From: SXNM01 sp964586155
Lineage (GTDB): Bacteria; Myxococcota_A; UBA9042
DNA: 64,000 nucleotides
Direction: 5' to 3'
Assembly: GCA_964586155.1 (NCBI GenBank)
Contig: CAZPHC010000030.1
Coordinates: forward strand, 22,102-86,101
Part shown: piece after piece, positions 38,872-48,026 of the stretch
How positions within the stretch are numbered: the first letter of the stretch is position 1
Layout of the letters: each line of letters starts with the position of its first letter
Position numbers and translations under genes: made by a program
The notes under the pieces: model-generated
Seen by the model: only the letters and a program-made list of their open reading frames with translations
Database searches by the model: none
What the model was told of the DNA's origin: nothing

Positions 38872-39330
38872 ATGTCGATTCGGTTCGTGCATCGCCCATT
38901 CGCCGAGCTCTCGCTGATGGAGCTCCATGATATCTTCTGGTTGCGAAACGAGGTCTTCGTCTACGGCCAGAAGATCACCGACGAACCAGAGGTCGACGGC
39001 CATGACCCGGAGTGCACCCACGTCTTCGGCATCGACGACACGACAGGTCGCACCGTGGCGACCGCGCGCGTCTTCCTCGCCAAGACGCCGGTCAAGGTCG
39101 GGCGTGTGGCGGTCGCGCTCGATACGCAACGTGGCGGCGTCGGCACCGCGCTGATGCACGCGGTCCACGACGTCATCGGCGACCGCCGGGCAGCGCTCTC
39201 GGCCCAGGCCTACCTGCAGCGGTGGTACGAGCGTCTGGGCTGGATCGCCGAGGGCGGGATCTACGACGAGGCCGGAATCCCGCACATCTGGATGGTCCGC
39301 CCTGCGCCTGGCGACGCCGGGACCACCTAG
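38872..39330 (+). CDS. elaA: GNAT acetyltransferase, ElaA family
   Basis: This 152-residue protein shows the ElaA order: LHDIFWLRNEVFVYGQ, PEVDGHDPECTHVFG, then KVGRVAVALDTQRGGVGTAL as the acetyl-CoA-binding motif A. LSAQAYLQRWYERLGW and IPHIWM complete the fold. ElaA is a conserved GNAT protein of uncertain substrate. GGAG lies six bases before the ATG. It diverges from the giant repeat gene by 120 bases. Confidence 0.9.
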   Translation: MSIRFVHRPFAELSLMELHDIFWLRNEVFVYGQKITDEPEVDGHDPECTHVFGIDDTTGRTVATARVFLAKTPVKVGRVAVALDTQRGGVGTALMHAVHDVIGDRRAALSAQAYLQRWYERLGWIAEGGIYDEAGIPHIWMVRPAPGDAGTT

Positions 39331-39408
39331 CGACGCGCCGTCCTCGCGGACCTTCCCCCTCCTCGCGACGCGTCAAGAACCCGCCGCGAGCGACCTCCTG
39401 GTCGCGCC

Positions 39409-39855
39409 CTAGCGCAGCAACGCGGCGACGCAGTCGACCAGGCGCGGGTTCAGGGCTTCGAGGTGGTAGACCAGCAAGAAGTAGTAGGCCAGGAAGGCGG
39501 CGAAGATGCCGACGACCGCCGACGGCCGCCTGCGATGGCGCCAGAGCAGCAGCGTCCCGAGCGACACCAGCGCGAGCTTGACCGCGACGAACGCCAGGGG
39601 GTGCCTGTGCGCCAGGTCCGCCAGCAGCGGGTTGGCCTCGATGGCCTGGGCGCTCGAGATCCAGAACATCGTGAACACGGCGTCGAGCAGGTTGAGCACG
39701 AGGATCGCGCGCACAACCCACTCGAGCCAAACGAAGTGGGTGGCGCTGCCGACCCAGCTGGTCGAGAACCTGCGGCGACGTCGCCGGTCCGCGTCGCCCC
39801 CATCGGCTGGTCCGGTCGCGCTGCTGCGGAGGTCGCTCTCGCTCGGCTCGGTCAC
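39409..39855 (-). CDS. DUF5658-like membrane protein
   Basis: This 148-residue protein starts at a GTG directly behind GAGGAGCCCC, which is the best ribosome-binding site in the region. After a charged N-terminus with an Arg run there are three hydrophobic segments: VVRAILVLNLLDAVFTMFWI, PLAFVAVKLALVSLGTLLLW and VVGIFAAFLAYYFLLVYH. The motif LNLLDAVFT and EANPLLADL are those of the DUF5658 family, small membrane proteins of unknown function. Its upstream region holds an eight-base dyad. It converges on elaA. Confidence 0.75.
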   Translation of the reverse strand: MTEPSESDLRSSATGPADGGDADRRRRRRFSTSWVGSATHFVWLEWVVRAILVLNLLDAVFTMFWISSAQAIEANPLLADLAHRHPLAFVAVKLALVSLGTLLLWRHRRRPSAVVGIFAAFLAYYFLLVYHLEALNPRLVDCVAALLR

Positions 39856-39880
39856 GGGGCTCCTCGGGCGGCGGGGCTGC

Positions 39881-39906
39881 GGATCGATGGCATAGGGTAT
39901 CGATCC
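39881..39906. promoter_or_regulatory. Dyad symmetry upstream of the DUF5658 gene
   Basis: Two eight-base arms, GGATCGAT (39881-39888) and ATCGATCC (39899-39906), are perfect inverted repeats ten bases apart, 26 bases before the GTG start. This is a typical size for a dimeric repressor site, though no regulator is encoded next to it. Confidence 0.4.
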
Positions 39907-39956
39907 CGCCGGCTGCTGGCGAGTGCCGCCAACGCGACCGCGGGACGGCGGTGGCG

Positions 39957-39984
39957 TTGCACGGGCAGGCCATCGGTGTAGCAT
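39957..39984 (+). promoter_or_regulatory. Candidate promoter for the M3 peptidase gene
   Basis: TTGCAC (39957-39962), a 16-base spacer and TAGCAT (39979-39984) precede the ATG by 79 bases. The -10 matches four of six consensus positions; the -35 is weaker. Confidence 0.35.
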
Positions 39985-40063
39985 CGGGCGCTCGGTGGCT
40001 CGCGACGCGACACCCACGCACGGACGCGCGCGACACCGACCCCGAATTCCAAGGAGGATCTCG

Positions 40064-42139
40064 ATGCATCCCAACAACTTGCACCGTCATGGCCACTGGG
40101 CGGGAGCGCTGGTTGCGTCGGCCCTGGTGCTCCCGGCGTGCGGCGGCTCGCAGGCCAAGACCGAGACCAAGGAGACCACGATGGCCAAGGCCACGGACGA
40201 CGCGACCAAGCCCAAGACGCCCGCAGGCGAGCTCGAGCGTCGCTGCCAGGACAACCTGACGACCGCCAAGGCGAGCCGCGAGGCCATCGTCGCCCTGGCC
40301 GGCAAGACCGGCAACGCGGTGCGAGACGCGGTCTTGCAGTCGTACAACCGGATGCAGACGTCGCTGTCGAACGCCGAGGCCGAGTCGAGCCTGTGGCGCT
40401 CGGTGCACCCGGATGCCGAGATGCGCAAGGTCGCAGAGGCTTGCGAACGCGACGTCGCCGCCCTCGCCACCGCGCTCTCGCTGGACCGCCAGCTCTTCGA
40501 GGTCTTTGCGGGCCTCGGCACCGCCGGCCTGGACGACGTGACCAAGCGATTGGTCGACAAGACCATCGAGGACTTCAAGCGTTCGGGTGTCGACAAGGAC
40601 GACGCCACCCGCCGACGCATCCGCCAGCTCAACGACGAGATCGTCAAGGTCGGTCAGGAGTTCAGCAAGACGATCATCCAGGACAAGCGCTCGATCTGGA
40701 TCGCGCCGGCCGAGATGGACGGCCTGCCGGCGGATTGGGTCGCCGCGCACAAGCCCAGCACCGACGCCGCCCACGAGGGCAAGGTCGAGGTGACGACGGA
40801 CTACCCGGACTACATCCCCTTCATGACCTACTCGACCTCGGATCGGGCGCGCAAGGAGCTCTACGTCACCTATCGGATGCGCGGAACGCCGGACAACACG
40901 GGCCATCTGCAGCGCCTGCTCGAGCTGCGCCACGAGCTCGCGACCCTGCTCGGCTACAAGCATTGGGCCGACTTCGTCACCGAGAACAAGATGATCGGCA
41001 GCGAGAAGAACGCCGCCGAGTTCATCGAGAAGATTCGGCAGCTTTCCGAGTCGCGCATGAAGAAGGAGCTCGCGTTGCTGCTGGCCGAGCAGAAGACCCT
41101 GGATCCCAAGGCCAAGCGGGTCGAGGACTGGCAGCAGGCCTTCGTCCTCAATCGACTCAAGCGCAAGAAGTTCGACTTCGACGCCCAGGCGCTGCGGCCG
41201 TACTTCCACTACGACAAGGTCAAGAAGGGCCTGCTCGACCTGACGTCGACGCTCTTTGGCGTCACCTACCGCAAGGTGGACCTTCCGGTGTGGTCGAGTG
41301 ACGTCGAGGTCTACGACGTCTACGAGGGCGACTCCAAGCGCGGCACGATCTACCTCGACATGCATCCGCGTGACGACAAATACAAGCATGCCGCGCAGTT
41401 CACGCTTCTGAACGGCCTCGACGGCGTGCAACTTCCCGCCGGCGTCTTGGTGTGCAATTTCCCGAGCCCGCGCACCGGCAACGGCCTGATGGAGCACTCC
41501 CAGGTCGAGACGTTCTTCCACGAGTTCGGCCACCTGATGCATCACGTGCTCGGCGGCAAGCAGAAGTGGATGCGCTTCTCCGGCGTCGCCACCGAATGGG
41601 ATTTCGTCGAGGCGCCGTCGCAGATCTTCGAGGAATGGGCCACGGACTACGACACGCTCTCGCGGTTCGCGACCAACGAGAAAGGTGAGACCGTGCCGAA
41701 GGTGCTGATCGAGAAGATGCGCAAGGCCGAGGAGTTCGGCAAGGCGCTGTGGGTCCGGCACCAGATGTTCTATGCCTCGGTCAGCCTGCAATTCCACAAC
41801 CGCGACCCGAAGGGCCTCGACGCGAACAAGCTGGTCGCCGAGATGATGAACAAGTACTCGCCCTACAGCTTCGTCGATGGCACCGAGATGCAGAACAGCT
41901 TCGGCCACCTCAACGGCTACTCGGCCATCTACTACACCTACATGTGGTCGTTGGTCATCGCCAAGGACATGTTCAGCAAGTTCGAGAAGAGCGGCATCCT
42001 CGACCCAAAGACGGCGATGGAGTATCGCCGGACGATCCTCGACCCGGGCGGCAGCAAGGACGCCGCCGAGCTGGTCCGCGACTTCCTGGGTCGCCCCTAC
42101 GATTTCAAATCGTTCCAGGCTTGGCTCGATCGCGACTGA
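40064..42139 (+). CDS. M3-family zinc oligopeptidase lipoprotein
   Basis: This 691-residue protein begins six bases after AGGAGG. The signal ends LVLPAC near residue 26, followed by GGSQAK and a Lys/Thr-rich spacer. The catalytic motif is FFHEFGHLMHHVLGG (HEFGH at 486-490), with the third zinc ligand likely in DFVEAPSQIFEEWA. QNSFGHLNGYSAIYYTYMWS near the end is the family's substrate-binding Tyr/Gly loop. M3 peptidases (thimet oligopeptidase, PepF, Dcp) cut short peptides inside a deep channel. Most are cytoplasmic; this one should work in the periplasm or at the surface. The poly-Asp gene follows 75 bases later. Confidence 0.9.
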   Translation: MHPNNLHRHGHWAGALVASALVLPACGGSQAKTETKETTMAKATDDATKPKTPAGELERRCQDNLTTAKASREAIVALAGKTGNAVRDAVLQSYNRMQTSLSNAEAESSLWRSVHPDAEMRKVAEACERDVAALATALSLDRQLFEVFAGLGTAGLDDVTKRLVDKTIEDFKRSGVDKDDATRRRIRQLNDEIVKVGQEFSKTIIQDKRSIWIAPAEMDGLPADWVAAHKPSTDAAHEGKVEVTTDYPDYIPFMTYSTSDRARKELYVTYRMRGTPDNTGHLQRLLELRHELATLLGYKHWADFVTENKMIGSEKNAAEFIEKIRQLSESRMKKELALLLAEQKTLDPKAKRVEDWQQAFVLNRLKRKKFDFDAQALRPYFHYDKVKKGLLDLTSTLFGVTYRKVDLPVWSSDVEVYDVYEGDSKRGTIYLDMHPRDDKYKHAAQFTLLNGLDGVQLPAGVLVCNFPSPRTGNGLMEHSQVETFFHEFGHLMHHVLGGKQKWMRFSGVATEWDFVEAPSQIFEEWATDYDTLSRFATNEKGETVPKVLIEKMRKAEEFGKALWVRHQMFYASVSLQFHNRDPKGLDANKLVAEMMNKYSPYSFVDGTEMQNSFGHLNGYSAIYYTYMWSLVIAKDMFSKFEKSGILDPKTAMEYRRTILDPGGSKDAAELVRDFLGRPYDFKSFQAWLDRD

Positions 42140-42214
42140 TCGCGCCACCTTCGGACGAACGCCCGCGCGACGCCCCTTGCGGCGCTTGCGCCCCCATCCT
42201 GTTGGAGGCCATCG

Positions 42215-43306
<1,092 letters not shown>

Positions 43307-43318
43307 GACGGCTCCGAT

Positions 43319-43362
43319 CCGCGTCCGCGGGCATCTGGGGACCCAGGAGCCTGCGGACGCGG
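43319..43362. terminator. Nested hairpin between convergent genes
   Basis: A perfect ten-base stem (CCGCGTCCGC, 43319-43328; GCGGACGCGG, 43353-43362) encloses a second stem CTGGG-GA-CCCAG. It lies between the stop codons of the poly-Asp gene and the OPT transporter, so it can serve either strand. There is no U-tract on either side. Confidence 0.5.
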
Positions 43363-43372
43363 CCCGTCCGCG

Positions 43373-45070
43373 CTAGCCCTGGATGATGCCCGCCATGGTC
43401 AGCAGCGGCTTGGCGACGCCACCGAGGCCTTCGGCGACGATGCAGCCGACGGCGATGGTGGTCAGCGTCAAATCCCGGACGCCCGCGAAGCGTCCGAGCG
43501 CCCACAGCGCCACACCGCCAACGAAGAAGGCCCAGTCGAACGCGACGGGCAGCACCAGGCCGAGGCCGACCCCAAGCGACGACGGCAGCCAACGCTGCAG
43601 CGGCGTCTTCTGCTCGAGCACGACGTAGACGACCCCGAGGACGCCCGCGAGCAGCATCGCCTCGAGCGCGTGCGGCGGCAGCTGCTTCTGGCCCTCGAAG
43701 ATCTGTGCGCTTGCGGCCCACATCTTCGCGACCGGCGCGGGGAGATCGCCACCTTCGACGCTGAGGGTATGGTTCGCCGCGATCTGCTGGAACACCGCCG
43801 CGCCGACGGCCGCGCACGGGACCACGGTGGCCGCTTGGGCCCAGAACTGCCAGCGCGACGGCACGCCGAACGTGCGCCCGTAGACGAGGTCGCCGGTCAG
43901 GTTGCCCGCCTGCGCGCCAGAGCCGGCGACCATGCCAGCCCCCGTCAGGTTGATGGCCGCAGCCGAGCCACCGAGCGCCGCCGTGATGCCCTGGAGCAAG
44001 ATGCCCATCACACGCGCCGGGTTGAAGGCGGTCTGCGCGGCGGCGCGGGTGGCGATCACGTTCTGGACCAAGCCGCCAAGGATCAGCAGCGCCAGGCCGA
44101 TGCCCCAGTTCACGCCAAAGGCGACGTCCATCAGCACCACGCTGCCGATGACAGCGACCGCGAGCAGGATCATCCACGGTCGAGCCTCGATCGGCGCGTC
44201 GTCGTCACCCGCGGCGTCTTGGTGCGCCTTGCCCAGCCGCGCCAGCGAGCCGATCGCGTCGACGAGCACGCGCCAATGCAGCGCCATGCCGGCGAGGCCA
44301 GAGGCGACCAGGAAGCCGATGCCGGGCCAGACGAAGCGATGCGGAGCCGCCGGCGTCTCGAGGTGGGGCGCCATGAGCAGCAGGATCGCGCCGCCGACAA
44401 AGAAGCCGATGCACGTCGACATGCCCATCAAGTACGCGCCGCCGATGGCGAATGGCGACCATGCCACCGCCGCGCCGTACGCCGACAAGCCCAGCAGCGT
44501 GACCTCAGTGGCCTCGGGAAAGAGGCCGAACCCGCCGTCGTTGTTGCCCACGACCCAGGCGAACGCCGCCAGGCCCGACATCAGCAGGTAGCGCGGCTGC
44601 TTCGGATCGCCGTCGAGCACCAACGCCGAGATCACGCCGGCCGTCGCCTTGCTGCCCGGCCACGGCAGATTGTCGTGCAAGATCAGGAGCTGCCGCAGTG
44701 GAACGACAAACGCGAGACCGACGAGGCTCGACGCGACGCCGAAGCCGAACATCTCGAGGAAGGAGTAGCTGGTCCCTGTCGCCATGACCTTGGCGGCAAA
44801 GAAATTGCTGATGAATCCGAAGCTACCTCCGGCCGAGCCCATGGTCGCGACCAGCACCATCTCGCTGCTGTCGATCTTCTGCCGCGACAAGAAGAACGTC
44901 GCGAAGAAGAACAGCGCCGCGATGGTCGGCCCCTCCTCGATGACGCCGAACGAGAGCGTCAGGTAGGCGTTGATCGCGCACAGGCCGAGCGCGAGCACAA
45001 AGCCACTGACGAGGGCGCGAACGCTCGGGCGCCGCGGCGCTGCGGCGTCGCCCAGGGCCTCGCTGCTCAT
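43373..45070 (-). CDS. OPT-family transporter
   Basis: This 565-residue protein has about 14 hydrophobic segments. Features of the OPT superfamily include YLTLSFGVIEEGPTIAALFF, the loop LPWPGSKATAGVI, FAIGGAYLMGMSTCIGFFVGG and MVAGSGAQAGNLTGDLVYG. The family carries oligopeptides, or metals bound to siderophore-like chelates, into the cell using the proton gradient. The ATG overlaps the stop of the Cys-rich lipoprotein gene (ATGA), so the two are co-translated. That pairing suggests the lipoprotein may help deliver the substrate, which is unknown. Confidence 0.85.
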   Translation of the reverse strand: MSSEALGDAAAPRRPSVRALVSGFVLALGLCAINAYLTLSFGVIEEGPTIAALFFFATFFLSRQKIDSSEMVLVATMGSAGGSFGFISNFFAAKVMATGTSYSFLEMFGFGVASSLVGLAFVVPLRQLLILHDNLPWPGSKATAGVISALVLDGDPKQPRYLLMSGLAAFAWVVGNNDGGFGLFPEATEVTLLGLSAYGAAVAWSPFAIGGAYLMGMSTCIGFFVGGAILLLMAPHLETPAAPHRFVWPGIGFLVASGLAGMALHWRVLVDAIGSLARLGKAHQDAAGDDDAPIEARPWMILLAVAVIGSVVLMDVAFGVNWGIGLALLILGGLVQNVIATRAAAQTAFNPARVMGILLQGITAALGGSAAAINLTGAGMVAGSGAQAGNLTGDLVYGRTFGVPSRWQFWAQAATVVPCAAVGAAVFQQIAANHTLSVEGGDLPAPVAKMWAASAQIFEGQKQLPPHALEAMLLAGVLGVVYVVLEQKTPLQRWLPSSLGVGLGLVLPVAFDWAFFVGGVALWALGRFAGVRDLTLTTIAVGCIVAEGLGGVAKPLLTMAGIIQG

Positions 45071-45828
45071 GGGCAGACGCCGAAGTCAGCGTCCTCGTCG
45101 ATCACGCACTCTGCGTCGCCAGCGCAGAACAAGAAGACATCGTCGCAGACGCCGCCCTTGGCGATTCCCTCGCAGGTCGCGTGCATGTTGCCGGCGCTGC
45201 AGGTGGCGCCGAAGTCCTTGCAGTCGATCGAGAATGGCTGCGATCCATAGCAGTCGAGCAGCACGTGGCTGCCCTTGCAGTCACCGATCTCGTCCTCGGT
45301 GCACGCTGGCTGGCCGGTCTGGCAGGCGGCGTCGGGCTTCCCGGCGGTGTAGACGCAGCCGGCGCCGGCGCCGGCGCAGAAGGCCCAGTCGAGCTCGTCG
45401 TCGTCGTTGAAGTAGGTGCACGTCGCGTCCTTGGGCAGGACGCAATCGTAGCCGTAGTCGTCGCTGATCTTGGCGCACGAGGCGCCCTCGCCGTCGTCAC
45501 AATCGTAGCTCTGGTCGCCGACGCCGACCTCGCAGTAGGTCAAGGTCGTGCCGACGCAGACGCCCTGCTCCGGGGCCTTGCAGACCGGTCCTGCCGCGTC
45601 GGTGCCGTCGCTTCCGCCGCTGTCGGTCCCGGCTGTGGTGTCGCCGCCCGCGCCATCGCTGGCGCTGTCGGCGCTGACGTCGCCAGTGGCGTCGCTCGTG
45701 GCATCACTGACCGCGTCGACCGCTCCGCCGCCGCCGCCGCCGCCACTGCCGCCGCACGCCGCCACCAACGACGCGAGCGCGAGCCCCACCACAGTCCAAC
45801 GAGCAGCCATCCAGACAGAGCCGTCCAT
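45067..45828 (-). CDS. Cys-rich lipoprotein coupled to the OPT transporter
   Basis: This 253-residue protein starts behind GGAGGATCGC. The lipobox SLVAAC lies near residue 26, followed by poly-Gly and a D/A/T/S spacer. From about residue 95 it has more than a dozen Cys in irregular spacing (CVGTTLTYCEVG, CDDGEGASCAKI, CAGAGAGCVY, GDCKGSHVLLDCYG), suggesting a compact disulfide-bonded fold. I do not recognise a family. On the minus strand, TTGTCC (45891-45896) and TAGTCT (45869-45874), 16 bases apart, may be its promoter. It is coupled to the OPT gene by an ATGA overlap. Confidence 0.75.
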   Translation of the reverse strand: MDGSVWMAARWTVVGLALASLVAACGGSGGGGGGGAVDAVSDATSDATGDVSADSASDGAGGDTTAGTDSGGSDGTDAAGPVCKAPEQGVCVGTTLTYCEVGVGDQSYDCDDGEGASCAKISDDYGYDCVLPKDATCTYFNDDDELDWAFCAGAGAGCVYTAGKPDAACQTGQPACTEDEIGDCKGSHVLLDCYGSQPFSIDCKDFGATCSAGNMHATCEGIAKGGVCDDVFLFCAGDAECVIDEDADFGVCP

Positions 45829-45983
45829 GCGATCCTCCACGGGCGCGAGCGCCAATCCAGTCGGGGCAAGACTATCGGATCGGCGGCGCAGGACAATGGC
45901 CGCTGGGCACGAAGCCGCGCCGTCGGCGGCGATCGGGCGCATCCGCGCGACGCCGGCCCGGGCGCTGCCGCCGTGGACACCGC

Positions 45984-46763
45984 TCAAGCGTCGTGGACGA
46001 GGTCACGCATCCCGATCAGGCCCGTGGCACCTGCGCGACGTCGCTGCGCCGCCATGTGAGCGGCACGGACGGCCCCCTGGGCGAAGACACCGCGATCCCG
46101 GCCATCGTGCGTCAACACCAACCCCTCGGCCGGCCAGGCGAAATGCACCTCGTGATGCCCGACGATGTCGCCCAGACGCATGGCGTGCATGCCGATCTCG
46201 CCCCGCGGCCGGGCGCCGACCAGCCCGGAGCGCCCGTGGCGCAGCACGTCGTCGAGCGTCTGGTTGCGGCCGCGTGCCACCGCCGTGGCGAGGGCGAGGG
46301 CGGTGCCCGAAGGCGCGTCGACCTTGTGGTGGTGGTGGCTCTCGACGATCTCGACGTCCGCGTCGAGGCCGAGAACGCGGGCCGCCCGCGTCGCGAGGTC
46401 GGCCAGCAGCGCCACGCCGATCGAGAAGTTCGCGGCCTGGAACACCAGCGTCTCGGCGGCCGCCGCCGTGACGATGGCGTGTTCGTCGGCGCCGAGCCCG
46501 GTGGTCCCGAGGACCCAGGCCCAGCCGTGGCGTACGCAGAGGGCGGCGTTCGTCGCGACCGCGTCCCGATGCGAGAAGTCGATCAGCACGTCCACGGCCT
46601 CGCCGGGGATCTCCTGGGCCGGCACCGTGCCGGCGGTGCCCTCGCGGCCGATGCAGCCGACCAAGGTCATCGCCGGATCGGCCTCGACGAGCGCGGCCAC
46701 GCGCTGGCCCATCCGGCCGTCCGGGCCGACGACGACGACGCCGATCGTTCCGTCCACTCGCAT
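45984..46763 (-). CDS. dapB: 4-hydroxy-tetrahydrodipicolinate reductase
   Basis: This 259-residue protein has the NAD(P)-binding loop VVGPDGRMGQRV near residue 11, the segment DVLIDFSHRDA, GTTGL and the signature VESHHHHKVDAPSGTAL with the catalytic His and Lys. RGEIGMHAMRLGDIVGHHEV completes the substrate-binding domain. It reduces the cyclic intermediate of the lysine/diaminopimelate pathway. GGAG precedes the ATG. It is the last gene of the run from the thiolase, 34 bases after thiE. Confidence 0.93.
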   Translation of the reverse strand: MRVDGTIGVVVVGPDGRMGQRVAALVEADPAMTLVGCIGREGTAGTVPAQEIPGEAVDVLIDFSHRDAVATNAALCVRHGWAWVLGTTGLGADEHAIVTAAAAETLVFQAANFSIGVALLADLATRAARVLGLDADVEIVESHHHHKVDAPSGTALALATAVARGRNQTLDDVLRHGRSGLVGARPRGEIGMHAMRLGDIVGHHEVHFAWPAEGLVLTHDGRDRGVFAQGAVRAAHMAAQRRRAGATGLIGMRDLVHDA

Positions 46764-46797
46764 CCGACACTCCGTGCTTCGCCCGCAGGCGATGGGT

Positions 46798-47499
46798 TCA
46801 GGCAGGCGCGCTCGCGATCCAGGTCGCGACGAGCATGGACATCGACATGGAGGCCCGCTGGACGGTTGCCGGCCGATCGGCGGTGCCCAACCACGCGCCG
46901 ATCACCGCCATCGACGCGGCGCCGGTCTGACGCACCGCCTCGATGTCGTCGATGCCGAGGCCGCCGATGGCCACCACGGGCTTCGCCGTCGTCCGGACGG
47001 CCGCCGCGAGGGCCTCGAAGCCGACGGCGGGCCCGGCCCCCTGCTTGGAGTCGGTGGCGCGCACCGGACCGAAGCCGATGTAGGTCACGGGCATCCGTCG
47101 CGCGATCTCGACCTGCGCGAGGTCATGGGTCGAGTAGCCGATGATGGCGGCGTCGCCGAGGGCGAAGCGCGCGGTCGTCGGCGAGAAATCGTCCTGGCCG
47201 ACGTGCAGGCCGGCGCCGGGCTTGGCGCCGTGCGGCTGCACCGCCGAGAGCGCGTCGTTGAGGAGGACCGGGACGCGGTCGCCGAGCGCATCGACCATCA
47301 TGCCGTAGACCTTGGGTAGCTGCAGGCCCTGGATCGGCCACGACTTGGCGCGCAGCTGGACGGCCGTGGCGCCGGCGTCGACCGCAGCGCGGGCGTAGTC
47401 GAGCAGCATCGACGCCTCGTCGGCGCTGTCCTCGGGCAGCAGCGGCTGCAGCCGGTCAACGTCCAAGATGGCGTAGATCCCCGGTTTCCAGGCCGTCAT
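46798..47499 (-). CDS. thiE: Thiamine-phosphate synthase
   Basis: This 233-residue TIM-barrel protein begins at an ATG that shares one base with the stop of rimI (TGATG) and has AGGAG upstream. Motifs are AILDVDRLQPL, VQLRAKSWPIQG (HMP-PP and phosphate contacts), VPVLLNDALSA, GLHVGQDDFSP, GYSTHDLAQ and YIGFGPVRATDSKQ. VVAIGGLGIDD is the phosphate-binding loop. It joins HMP-pyrophosphate and thiazole phosphate. I see no other thi gene and no TPP riboswitch here, so its control follows the housekeeping operon. Confidence 0.92.
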   Translation of the reverse strand: MTAWKPGIYAILDVDRLQPLLPEDSADEASMLLDYARAAVDAGATAVQLRAKSWPIQGLQLPKVYGMMVDALGDRVPVLLNDALSAVQPHGAKPGAGLHVGQDDFSPTTARFALGDAAIIGYSTHDLAQVEIARRMPVTYIGFGPVRATDSKQGAGPAVGFEALAAAVRTTAKPVVAIGGLGIDDIEAVRQTGAASMAVIGAWLGTADRPATVQRASMSMSMLVATWIASAPA

Positions 47500-48026
47500 C
47501 ACGTCTCCTGCGCGTCGCCGTCGTCCGCTGCCGCGTCCTGCGCGTCGAAGACCAGCGGACCGCGGTCCAGGTGCAGCGTCATCAGCGCGGCGTCTTCGCC
47601 GTCGCCATAATAGCCGGGGCGGATGGCGTCGAACAGGAAGCCGAGATCCGCGTACAACGCCCGCGCGGGGGTGTTCGAGACGCGGACTTCGAGCGTCGCG
47701 AAGCCAGCGCCCGCCGCGCGCGCGCGCCGCAACATCGCGATCAGCAGGTGGCGCCCGAGGCCACGGCGGCGCCACGGCGCGGCGACGACGACCTGCAGGA
47801 TCTGCAGCTCGTCGACCACGAGCCAGCACAGCACCGCGCCACAGAGCACGCCGTTGTCGAACGCGGCGATGCTGCGCGTCAGATCGTTGGCCAGCTCCTC
47901 GCGCAGCCCCTGCTTGGTGAAGGGATCGGGCAGCCCCTCGCGCTGGACGACCTCGTAGGCGTCGAGATCCGACGGCACCAGCGGTCGCAGCACGAAGCCC
48001 GGCAAGGGCGCGAACGTCCTAGGCAT
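47499..48026 (-). CDS. rimI: Ribosomal-protein-S18-alanine N-acetyltransferase
   Basis: This 175-residue GNAT protein has the motif VVVAAPWRRRGLGRHLL (acetyl-CoA pyrophosphate loop), LEVRVSNTPARALYADLGF, and IRPGYYGDGEDAALMTL, all in the order of RimI. It acetylates the N-terminal Ala of S18 or similar targets. It overlaps engB by eight bases and thiE by one. A C-terminal acidic tail (DAQDAAADDGDAQET) is extra. Confidence 0.88.
   Translation of the reverse strand: MPRTFAPLPGFVLRPLVPSDLDAYEVVQREGLPDPFTKQGLREELANDLTRSIAAFDNGVLCGAVLCWLVVDELQILQVVVAAPWRRRGLGRHLLIAMLRRARAAGAGFATLEVRVSNTPARALYADLGFLFDAIRPGYYGDGEDAALMTLHLDRGPLVFDAQDAAADDGDAQET

Noticed and set aside
46798..47499. TPP riboswitch controlling thiE
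   Set aside because: thiE starts inside the preceding gene's stop codon, leaving no leader for a riboswitch.
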